Of a DNA stretch of 64,000 nucleotides, positions 18,358 through 25,439 are shown one piece after another. The stretch covers positions 5,336-69,335 of the forward strand of contig CAXTAY010000017.1 in NCBI GenBank assembly GCA_964242335.1, read 5' to 3'. This DNA comes from Lichenicoccus sp964242335 (GTDB taxonomy: Bacteria; Pseudomonadota; Alphaproteobacteria; Acetobacterales; Acetobacteraceae). The position numbers were made by a program, and so were the translations under genes. How positions within the stretch are numbered: position 1 is the stretch's first letter; every line of letters begins with the position of its first letter. Below the pieces are notes generated by a model. It saw only the letters and a list, made by a program, of their open reading frames with translations. It made no database searches and had not been told where the DNA came from.

Positions 18358-19167
18358 ATGAGCGGCCGCTACTGGCAGGAGCTGCGCTGGCCCGAGTTCG
18401 CTGCCCTGGACGCGGCACACGCGGTCGCGGTGCTGCCGGTGGCGGCGATCGAGCAGCACGGCCCGCATCTGCCGGTCCAGGTCGATGCCTGCATCAACGA
18501 GGGGATCCTGCGGCACGCCCTGGGACGGGTGCCGGACGATCTGCAGGTGCTGGCGCTGCCGATGCAGGCGGTCGGCAAGAGCGACGAGCACCTGGCTTTT
18601 CCGGGCACCCTGACGCTGGACGCGGAGACCCTCACCCGGGTGTTGATCCAGCTCGGCGAGGGCGTCGCTCGCGCCGGGCTGCGCCGGCTCGTGCTGTTCA
18701 ACTCGCACGGCGGCAACCCGCAGGTGCTCGACATCGTGGCGCGCACCCTGCGCGTCCGGCACAGGCTGTTCGTGGTCAACCTGATGTGGGCGCGCCTGGG
18801 GCTGCCGGACGGGCTGTTCGGGGCGCACGAGCTGACGCACGGCATCCATGGCGGCGACGTGGAGACCTCGGTGATGCTGCATCTGCGTCCCGACCTGGTC
18901 GACATGTCGCGCGCCCGGAACTTCGTGCCCTGGACGGTGGCGATGGCGGATCGCTTCGCTCTGCTGACCGCGGAGGGCCGGATCGGCTTTGGCTGGCAGA
19001 CCCAGGACCTGCACCGCGCCGGCGCCTGCGGCGACGCCGGCGCCGCCACCGCCGAGAAGGGCGAACGGGTGGTGGCGCACGCATCCGAACGGCTGATCGC
19101 GCTGCTGCGCGAAGTGGCGCATTATCCTCTCGAGGCGCTGCGCGACGATATCGACGCGGAGGCCTGA
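18358..19167 (+). CDS. Creatininase family protein
   Basis: A 269-residue metal-dependent amidohydrolase of the creatininase fold. Metal and catalytic residues are visible in AAIEQHGPHLPVQVD (Glu, His, Asp), NSHGGNPQ and HGGDVETSVML. The family includes creatinine amidohydrolase, the MftE mycofactocin peptidase and ArfB-type formamide hydrolases. No neighbour indicates a substrate, so only the family can be named. It lies just downstream of the YggT gene and may share its transcript. Confidence 0.85.
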   Translation: MSGRYWQELRWPEFAALDAAHAVAVLPVAAIEQHGPHLPVQVDACINEGILRHALGRVPDDLQVLALPMQAVGKSDEHLAFPGTLTLDAETLTRVLIQLGEGVARAGLRRLVLFNSHGGNPQVLDIVARTLRVRHRLFVVNLMWARLGLPDGLFGAHELTHGIHGGDVETSVMLHLRPDLVDMSRARNFVPWTVAMADRFALLTAEGRIGFGWQTQDLHRAGACGDAGAATAEKGERVVAHASERLIALLREVAHYPLEALRDDIDAEA

Positions 19168-19395
19168 GCAGCCGAGCTCCGAGTTCGAGGACGTGAAGGT
19201 CGGGATCCGGGCCTGGAGATTTGACTTTACCCTTCCGGCGGCACCTGCTTCCCTCTGTTGCAACAGGATCGGCCGCACGGTCAGGGACGGGAGAGGCAGG
19301 ATCGGCCGGACGCGAACGCCCCGGACCCAAGCGCCGACATCGCCGCGGGAGACCAAGATCATGTCGCATACCGTCTCGTCCGGCTGCACCCCGCC

Positions 19396-20910
19396 ATGAG
19401 CCCTCCCGATCTCGTCGCGGCCGACGCACCGGCGGTGGTGCCGTCGAGGAGCGGGCCCGGGATCGCCATCGTCGGCGCCGGCTTCAGCGGCACGCTGCTG
19501 GCGCTGCACCTGTTGCAGCGCGTGCCGCCGCAGACCCGCGTGGTGCTGATCGAGCGCAACGCCCAATTCGGCCGCGGCCCGGCCTATTCCACCGGCAACT
19601 CGTCGCACCTGCTCAACGTGCCCGCCGGCAAGATGAGCGCGTTCCACTCGCGGCCGGCCGACTTCCTGCACTGGCTGCAGGGCCTGCCCGCGGAGGAGCT
19701 GTGCGGCCTCGATGCCGCCGCCTCCAGCTTCGTGCCGCGCCGCATGTTCGGCCGCTACGTGCGTCACCTGCTCAACCTCGAGATGAAGACCCCGGAGCGG
19801 CGCGACCAGCTCGAGCTGGTGCGCGGCGACGTCACCGACATCGCGACCAACGGCGGCGGCCTCACCCTGACGCTGGACCGCAACCGCACCATAGAGGTCG
19901 ATCGCGCGGTGCTGGCGATCGGCAACTTCCCGCCGGCGCCGCCGCCGGTGGCCGACATCTCCTTCTACGACACGCCGCTGTACCGTGCCGATCCCTGGGC
20001 GCCCGACACCCTGACCGAGCTCGACCCGGCGCTGCCGGTGCTGCTGATCGGCACCGGCCTGACCACGATCGACACCGTGATCTCGCTGCTCGACCAGGGC
20101 CATCGCGGGCCGATCACCGCGCTGTCGCGTCGCGGGCTGCTGCCGCATCGGCACGCCGCCCGCCCGCCCGCGGTGGACATGCCCGAGACCGACGCCTTTC
20201 CCACCCGGGTGAACGAACTCGCCCGCGCGCTGCGGGAAGGCAGCCAGCGCGCGCGCGCGGCCGGCGGCAGCTGGCACGCGGTGATCGACGAGCTGCGTCC
20301 GATCACCACCGAGCTGTGGCAGGCGATGTCGCATCGCGACCGGGCGCGGTTCCTGCGTCACATGCGCCCCTGGTGGGACGTGCATCGCCACCGCGTCTCC
20401 GGCCCGGTCGCCGAGCGCATCCAATGCGCCCGCGACAGCGGCCAGCTGCGCATACGCGCCGGGCGCATACGAGAGTACCGCCCGCGCGATGACGGGCTGG
20501 TCGACATCGTGTTCCGTCCACGCTTCGGCGACGGGCTGGACGCGGTGAGCGCCGGCCGGGTGATCAACTGCGCCGGCCCGGATGCCGACTACAGCCGCAT
20601 CCGCGATCCGCTGGTGCGATGCCTGCTGGCCAAGGGGATGGTGCGCCCCGACAGCCTCTGCCTCGGCCTCGATGTCACCGCCAACTGCGCCCTGCTCGGC
20701 CGCGACGGCTCGATCTCGCGCCGGCTGTTCGCGGTGGGACCGGTCACCAAGGGCACGTTCTGGGAGATGACGGCGGTGCCGGACATACGCCAGCAGGCGG
20801 AGTTCCTCGCCGGCCAGCTCGCCTCGCTGATCAAGCCGCCGCGTCCGGTGGCGATCGCCGCCGCGGTGACGATCGCGGCACCGAGGCCGGTGATCGGCCA
20901 GGTGGCGTGA
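19396..20910 (+). CDS. FAD/NAD(P)-binding protein (NAD_binding_9 type)
   Basis: A 504-residue flavoprotein beginning with a short polar leader and then the dinucleotide motif IAIVGAGFSGTLLALHLL. FGRGPAYSTGNSSHLLNVPAGKMSAF is the signature of the HI0933/NAD_binding_9 group (also called YdhS-like), and VLLIGTGLTTIDTVISLLD is a second nucleotide-binding strand. Such proteins are thought to be oxidoreductases or hydroxylases; no substrate is known. The start is the ATG at 19396; an in-frame upstream ATG at 19258 precedes a sequence unlike the family. About 230 bases of apparently non-coding DNA lie upstream. Confidence 0.8.
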   Translation: MSPPDLVAADAPAVVPSRSGPGIAIVGAGFSGTLLALHLLQRVPPQTRVVLIERNAQFGRGPAYSTGNSSHLLNVPAGKMSAFHSRPADFLHWLQGLPAEELCGLDAAASSFVPRRMFGRYVRHLLNLEMKTPERRDQLELVRGDVTDIATNGGGLTLTLDRNRTIEVDRAVLAIGNFPPAPPPVADISFYDTPLYRADPWAPDTLTELDPALPVLLIGTGLTTIDTVISLLDQGHRGPITALSRRGLLPHRHAARPPAVDMPETDAFPTRVNELARALREGSQRARAAGGSWHAVIDELRPITTELWQAMSHRDRARFLRHMRPWWDVHRHRVSGPVAERIQCARDSGQLRIRAGRIREYRPRDDGLVDIVFRPRFGDGLDAVSAGRVINCAGPDADYSRIRDPLVRCLLAKGMVRPDSLCLGLDVTANCALLGRDGSISRRLFAVGPVTKGTFWEMTAVPDIRQQAEFLAGQLASLIKPPRPVAIAAAVTIAAPRPVIGQVA

Positions 20911-20942
20911 GGGGCGTCTACACGTTCGCTTGATCTGCGTGC

Positions 20943-20971
20943 TTGCTTCGGCGCCGGCAAGTCGCTAGATA
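20943..20971 (+). promoter_or_regulatory. Candidate promoter of the DEAD-box helicase
   Basis: TTGCTT (20943-20948), 17 bases, TAGATA (20966-20971). Transcription from about 20978 would give a leader of roughly 240 bases before the ATG at 21218. The match is moderate. Confidence 0.45.
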
Positions 20972-21217
20972 CCGCTGCGGCGCGCCGCGCGTGCCGTATC
21001 TGTTCCCTAGAGAGGGTCTTCCTGGCGCGGACGGGATGCCGCACCGGAAGTCGACACGCACGCAGCCACCCAGGACATGACCGACCTCCGGTCGGTTCCT
21101 GCGCCAGCCGGCGGTTCCGCCCTCTCCATCGTCACTCCTCTATTCTTCGACCTTCGAGGCCGGGCCCGCGTCGAGCGGATGGCCCTCGCCTTACCCTGGC
21201 GCCAGGAGGCGCCCCGA

Positions 21218-22492
21218 ATGACAAGCTTCGCCGACCTCAAGCTCTCCGAACCGTTGCTGCGCGCCCTCGCCGAAGAGGGCTACACCACGCCGACCCCGAT
21301 CCAGGCGGGCGCGATCCCGCATCTGATGCATGGCCGCGACCTGCTCGGCCTGGCGCAGACCGGCACCGGCAAGACCGCCGCCTTCGCGCTGCCGATCCTG
21401 CACCGGCTTTCCACCCACCGTCATCCTGCCGCCCCGCGCGGCGCCCGCGTGCTGGTGCTGGCGCCGACCCGCGAGCTCGCCTCGCAGATCGATGCCAGTT
21501 TCGTCACCTACGCCCGCCACATGCGTCTGTCACACACCGTGGTGTTCGGCGGCGTCGGCCAGGGCCGTCAGGTCGACGCCATGCGACGCGGCGTCGACGT
21601 GCTGGTGGCCGCACCCGGCCGCCTGCTCGACCTGATCGGCCAGGGTCACATCGACCTCTCCTCGGTCGAGGTGCTGGTGCTCGACGAGGCGGACCGCATG
21701 CTCGACATGGGCTTCGTGCGCGACATCCGACGCGTGGTCTCGATGCTGCCGCGCGAGCGCCAGACCCTGCTGTTCTCCGCGACCATGCCGAAGAGCATCG
21801 CCGAGCTCGCCGACGGCCTGCTGCGCGACCCGGCGAAGGTGGAGGTGACGCCGCCCTCGACCACGGTGGACCGCATCCGCCAGGCGGTGATGTTCGTCGA
21901 CGAGGCGAACAAGAAGGCGGCGATGCTGATGCTGCTGCAGTCGCCGAAGGTGGTGCGCGCCATCGTCTTCACGCTGATGAAGCACGAGGCCAACAAGGTG
22001 GTGGAGTTCCTGGCCCGCGCCGGCATCTCCGCCGAGGCGATCCACGGCAACAAGTCGCAGGGGGCGCGCGAGCGCGCGATGGCCGGCTTCCGCGACGGCA
22101 GCATCAAGGTGCTGGTCGCCACCGACATCGCCGCCCGCGGCATCGACGTCGACGACATCAGCCACGTGTTCAACTACGACCTGCCCAACGTGCCGGAGAC
22201 CTACGTGCACCGCATCGGTCGCACCGCCCGTGCCGGCGCCGAGGGCTGGGCGGTGTCGCTGTGCGACGCCGAGCAGCGCGCCTGGCTGCGCGACATCGAG
22301 CGCGAGATCGGCCAGTCGATCCCGGTGTTCGCCGACCATCCGCATCACTCGGAGGCCGCCCGCAACTCGACGCAGCGCCCGCCGGTGCTGGGTGGCGGTG
22401 GAGGCGGACGACGCCAGGGCGGACACGGCGGCGGCGGCGGTCAGGGGCGCCAGGCCGGACGCGGCCGTCCGGGAACCCGTCGCGCAGCGTGA
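21218..22492 (+). CDS. DEAD-box ATP-dependent RNA helicase (RhlE-like)
   Basis: A 424-residue RNA helicase. All motifs are present: Q motif (PTPIQAGAIP), Walker A AQTGTGKT, Ia APTRELASQ, II DEAD in VLVLDEADRMLDMGF, III FSATMPKS, V and VI (TDIAARGIDVDD, HRIGRTARAGAEG). The C-terminus is a basic glycine/arginine tail of the RhlE kind (GGGGGGRRQGGHGGGGGQ) that binds RNA. The start is fixed by AGGAGG at 21204-21209, eight bases upstream; an in-frame upstream ATG at 21077 lacks support. Helicases of this kind act in ribosome assembly and RNA turnover, often in the cold. An sRNA gene lies directly downstream. Confidence 0.93.
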   Translation: MTSFADLKLSEPLLRALAEEGYTTPTPIQAGAIPHLMHGRDLLGLAQTGTGKTAAFALPILHRLSTHRHPAAPRGARVLVLAPTRELASQIDASFVTYARHMRLSHTVVFGGVGQGRQVDAMRRGVDVLVAAPGRLLDLIGQGHIDLSSVEVLVLDEADRMLDMGFVRDIRRVVSMLPRERQTLLFSATMPKSIAELADGLLRDPAKVEVTPPSTTVDRIRQAVMFVDEANKKAAMLMLLQSPKVVRAIVFTLMKHEANKVVEFLARAGISAEAIHGNKSQGARERAMAGFRDGSIKVLVATDIAARGIDVDDISHVFNYDLPNVPETYVHRIGRTARAGAEGWAVSLCDAEQRAWLRDIEREIGQSIPVFADHPHHSEAARNSTQRPPVLGGGGGGRRQGGHGGGGGQGRQAGRGRPGTRRAA

Positions 22493-22523
22493 TAACAGTT
22501 TCTTGTGCGCCGCAACAAACTGA

Positions 22524-22552
22524 TTGACTCTCGATCGAGGGACGGCCATTCT
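22524..22552 (+). promoter_or_regulatory. Promoter of the suhB-like sRNA
   Basis: TTGACT (22524-22529), 17-base spacer, CATTCT (22547-22552). It predicts transcription from about 22559, which together with the terminator gives an RNA of about 80 bases. Confidence 0.65.
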
Positions 22553-22558
22553 TCTCCT

Positions 22559-22638
22559 CGCGGCGCTGCTTAGGCGCGCCGCATCTTGGACGTTTCCTCC
22601 CTAAACTTGGGCGGCGCCTCGTGCGCCGCCTTTTTTTT
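22559..22638 (+). ncRNA. suhB: suhB/MmgR (alpha-r8) family small RNA
   Basis: The core CTTGGACGTTTCCTCCCTAA followed by ACTT and a strong GC hairpin with a U tract matches the pattern I recall for the alphaproteobacterial suhB RNA family (MmgR/alpha-r8 in rhizobia), about 80 bases long. A first hairpin is formed by GCGGCGC and GCGCGCCGC. The single-stranded CCUCCC segment could pair with Shine-Dalgarno sequences of target mRNAs, probably with Hfq. MmgR in Sinorhizobium limits polyhydroxybutyrate storage. Promoter and terminator are both in place around it. Confidence 0.75.
22610..22638 (+). terminator. Rho-independent terminator of the sRNA
   Basis: Stem GGCGGCGC (22610-22617) with GCGCCGCC (22623-22630), loop of five bases, then eight T (22631-22638). 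A strong intrinsic terminator on the plus strand; it would also end read-through from the helicase gene. Confidence 0.92.
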
Positions 22639-22684
22639 GCGCGGATGCGCGGTCGTCTACGGAAGAAGAAGGCCAACGGCTCCG

Positions 22685-22797
22685 CCCTTGACCCGCTGGG
22701 GCCGGCGGCCCCAGACCCGATGAAATGGGTTTCAAAGACTCGGCGTTTGACGGGGTCAAGGGGCAAAGCCCCTTGCCTTCCTGCCCGCGAGGGCAGG
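22685..22797 (-). repeat. Interspersed hairpin repeat, copy A (full length)
   Basis: Directly after the mlaA stop codon. It contains three hairpins: CCTGCCC with GGGCAGG (22780-22797), CAAGGGGC with GCCCCTTG (22757-22775), and CTGGGGCC with GGCCCCAG (22696-22714). Read on the minus strand, its left half matches 43188-43240 and its right half matches 59711-59780 and 3499-3545. It lacks a U tract, so it is more likely an mRNA-end or attenuation element than a simple terminator. Confidence 0.75.
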
Positions 22798-23676
22798 TCA
22801 GGGATGCGCGCTCGCGGGGGTCGCGGGGGTCAGGAACGGACGCGGCGTCAGCTCCGGGGTGGTCGCCGGCTTGGCGGCGCCGTTGGGTCCCGCGCTCGCG
22901 TACCAGTCCGGCACGGTCGCCCGATGATCGTCGCGTATCGCCTGCGCCTGGCTGTCGCGGAGCTGCCGCCACAGGCTGCGGAAGGTGGCGTATGGGTCGA
23001 GTGCGTCGGCCTTGACCTGCTGGATGTCCTTGAGGTGCCGCGAGGTCTGGTCGAGCGCGCCGAGCACCGCCTGCGACCAGCCCAGGCTGTTGGAGCCGTC
23101 GAAGGACAGCCACGTGAACGGGCTGCTCGCCGCGTCGAGGCCCCGCCCGACCCCGTCGCGCAGGCCGGAGGGCCCGTACAGTGGCAGGTAGAGATAGGGG
23201 CCGGCCGGCAGGCCCCAGATCGCCAGCGTCAGCCCGCCATCGGCGTCGTGGTCTGGGTAGCCGACCCTCCTCGCCACGTCGAAGATGCCGCCCACCCCCA
23301 GCGTGGTGTTGATGGCGAAGCGCATGAAGGTGTCGCCGGCGCGCCGCGGCTTGGTCTCGAGCACGTCGTTCACGAACTGCACCGGCTGGCCGATATTGTT
23401 CAGCAGGTTGTGGATGCCGCCGCGCACCGGCCGCGGCACGGCGGCGTTGTAGCCTCGTGCCGCCGGCGCCAGCACGTAGGTCAGGGCGCCGTCATTGACC
23501 CGGTAGAAGAACCGGTTGGTCGGCTCGAACGGGTCGTTGGTGGCCTTGAAGTCCGCCACCGCCTCGGCATCGCTCGCCGGCGGCGGCGTGGCGCAGCCGG
23601 TCGGCAGCACCAGGAGCGGAAGCAGCGCGAGCGGCGTCCGCAGGCTTCCCAGGATGGCTCGTGACCTCAGGCGCAT
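22798..23676 (-). CDS. mlaA: MlaA family outer-membrane lipoprotein (VacJ)
   Basis: A 292-residue lipoprotein with a signal peptide ending in the lipobox LPTGC. The mature part starts with DPFEPTNRFFYRVND, the VacJ/MlaA signature, and continues with GIHNLLNNIGQPVQFVND and FAINTTLGVGGIFDVA. MlaA removes stray phospholipids from the outer leaflet of the outer membrane and passes them to the Mla pathway. The start is supported by GAGGGAG shortly before the ATG. The C-terminal 40 or so residues are Pro/Ala-rich. Other mla genes are not in the window. Confidence 0.92.
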   Translation of the reverse strand: MRLRSRAILGSLRTPLALLPLLVLPTGCATPPPASDAEAVADFKATNDPFEPTNRFFYRVNDGALTYVLAPAARGYNAAVPRPVRGGIHNLLNNIGQPVQFVNDVLETKPRRAGDTFMRFAINTTLGVGGIFDVARRVGYPDHDADGGLTLAIWGLPAGPYLYLPLYGPSGLRDGVGRGLDAASSPFTWLSFDGSNSLGWSQAVLGALDQTSRHLKDIQQVKADALDPYATFRSLWRQLRDSQAQAIRDDHRATVPDWYASAGPNGAAKPATTPELTPRPFLTPATPASAHP

Positions 23677-23765
23677 GGCTACTCCCTCTCCGACCCGCGG
23701 CCGAGACACTTCCATATGAGCATGGCACGCCGCGTGCCCGTGCGGAGACCCCGTTCCGGTGCGGC

Positions 23766-24596
23766 TCAGACGCGGAAGACGTAGACCTCGCCCGGAGCGC
23801 GCTCGATGTCCGGCGGGAAGGCGGCCCGCTTCTCGGCGAAGTAGCGCGCGCGATGGTCGCCTTCGGCCGCCAGGTTGTAGGTGAGGTAGAGCACCCGGCG
23901 GGCGGCATCGGTCAGGTTCGGCTTGCTCGCGTGCGGCACGAAGCTGTCGAAGAAGATCACGTCGCCAGGCTGCGTCGGCACCGCCACCAGCCCGAGCGCG
24001 TCCTCGTCCAGCGGCGCCCACTCGGCACCGAGCAGCTGCCGGCTGCGCGGCGCGGTCCCGATCTCCAGGCAGCCATTCGCGGTCGTCGCCGCGTCGATCG
24101 TCACCAGCGCGGTGACGAACAGCGGCGCGTAGCGGGTCCACCCGGCGGCCTGGTCCTGGTGCGCCTTGAAGCCGTCGCCGCCCGGGTACTTGAAGTTGAT
24201 CTTGTCCTTGAACAGCACGGTCTCGCCGCCCATCAGCCGCTCCAGCCAGCGCGACAGGGCTCCGTGCCGCGCCACGCGGTCCATCGGCTGGTGATGGCTG
24301 CAGAAATCCTCGATGCGCTGCACCACCCGCCGGCCCGGCACCAGCAGGCTGTCCTCGCGATAGACCATCTGGCCGCCGGCGACCTCGGGGCTGGCCGCGA
24401 TCTCGTCGGTCCAGCCGATCAGCGCGCGGGTCTCGTCGGGGTCGAAGAAGCCGGGCACCACCAGGGTGCCGGTCTGATGCATCGCCGCGATCTCGGCCTG
24501 ATCGGGCAGGCGCGCCGCCGGTCCGGACGGAGCCGGAAATGCGTCGGCCGGCACGGCCGGTGCGCGGGGGGAGATGCCGGGGGACGTCATCGTCAT
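23766..24596 (-). CDS. PhyH-type Fe(II)/2-oxoglutarate dioxygenase, phosphonate-linked
   Basis: A 276-residue phytanoyl-CoA dioxygenase family protein. Iron ligands are His146 and Asp148 in FKAHQDQAAGW and His222 in SFVPHAS; Arg234 in RRVLYLTY would hold 2-oxoglutarate. Its start overlaps the stop of the nucleotidyltransferase gene (ATGA), and that operon is divergent from a PEP mutase gene. PhyH enzymes near phosphonate genes (PhnY, PhnY*, TmpA) hydroxylate the carbon next to phosphorus in aminoethylphosphonates. I therefore infer that it makes a 1-hydroxy derivative of AEP or an activated form. A lipid or unrelated substrate is possible. Confidence 0.8.
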   Translation of the reverse strand: MTMTSPGISPRAPAVPADAFPAPSGPAARLPDQAEIAAMHQTGTLVVPGFFDPDETRALIGWTDEIAASPEVAGGQMVYREDSLLVPGRRVVQRIEDFCSHHQPMDRVARHGALSRWLERLMGGETVLFKDKINFKYPGGDGFKAHQDQAAGWTRYAPLFVTALVTIDAATTANGCLEIGTAPRSRQLLGAEWAPLDEDALGLVAVPTQPGDVIFFDSFVPHASKPNLTDAARRVLYLTYNLAAEGDHRARYFAEKRAAFPPDIERAPGEVYVFRV

Positions 24597-25357
24597 GCCG
24601 CGAGCCTCGGCAGCAGCGCCTGGGCGCGCTCGACATCCTCGATGAAGTCGATCTCCGTCCAGGGCAGCCCGCTGACGTCCTCGAAGCCGAACGACGCCGC
24701 AGTGTCGCCGTCGCGGATCAGGCTGCGGATCGGCGCCTCGTACTCGGCGGCCTGCATTCCGGCCTCGACCAGGTCTCGCACCAGGGCCGCGAGCCGCGCC
24801 GCCATTCCCGGCGCCAGCCGGAAGAAGCCGACCGACTCGCCGTGCCAGTCTCCCGCCACCTCCGGCTGCTTGGCGAAATCCACGATCCGCGACTCGCCGC
24901 GAACGCAGATCTTGACCGGCTCGTCGCCGGGCTCGATCGTGCGGTCGAGCAGCAGCACGTTGTCATGCGCACTGCGCATCAGCCGCTCCAGCAGGCGGCG
25001 GTCGTACAGCACGTCGGCGTCCATCAGCAGCACCGGAGCGCCGGAGCGCAGCACCGCGGCGGCCCGGTCGAGCGACACCGCGCTGCCCTGCCGCCAGTGC
25101 GGGTTGTCGATGAGCCTGACGGCGTCCGCGCGGCCGAGTCGCGCCAGCTCGGCCTCGATCGCCTCGCGCCGGTAGCCGACCACCAGGGTGACCGGGCCCG
25201 CACCCGCCTGTTCGAGCAGCTCGAGATGCCGCTGCAGCAGCGACTTGCCGCCGAACTCGAGCAGCACCTTGGGACGCGCCTCGCCGCCGAGCCGATGGCC
25301 GCGCCCGGCGGCCAGTATGACGGTCTGCGGCGCGGGCGCCGGGGCAGCTGAGGTCAT
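24593..25357 (-). CDS. Nucleotidyltransferase (sugar-phosphate or phosphonate type)
   Basis: A 254-residue protein with a single NTP-transferase domain. The nucleotide-binding loop is intact: VILAAGRGHRLGG, then RPKVLLEFGGKSLLQRHLELL, and the metal-binding aspartate in VLLMDADVLYD. It resembles MobA-like and choline-phosphate or phosphonate cytidylyltransferases. Divergent from the PEP mutase fusion, with only 82 bases between the preferred starts, and overlapping the dioxygenase gene downstream. Likely role: activation of a phosphonate or a linked alcohol as a CMP derivative. The exact nucleotide and acceptor cannot be read from sequence. Confidence 0.8.
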   Translation of the reverse strand: MTSAAPAPAPQTVILAAGRGHRLGGEARPKVLLEFGGKSLLQRHLELLEQAGAGPVTLVVGYRREAIEAELARLGRADAVRLIDNPHWRQGSAVSLDRAAAVLRSGAPVLLMDADVLYDRRLLERLMRSAHDNVLLLDRTIEPGDEPVKICVRGESRIVDFAKQPEVAGDWHGESVGFFRLAPGMAARLAALVRDLVEAGMQAAEYEAPIRSLIRDGDTAASFGFEDVSGLPWTEIDFIEDVERAQALLPRLAA

Positions 25358-25439
25358 TTTTGATGTAGCCGAGATGACAGGTTTGGTGCAGTTCTCACGC
25401 GGTCTGATGACATATTGGCGAGGATACGGCAAATTGACC

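Noticed and set aside
22685..22797. Hairpins after mlaA as a classical terminator
   Set aside because: Strong stems but no T tract on the mlaA strand, and the same sequence recurs at other loci, so it was called an interspersed repeat.
25188..25439. Upstream extension of the PEP mutase frame to 25188
   Set aside because: It would overlap the divergent nucleotidyltransferase gene; the PEP mutase domain begins well after 25440.
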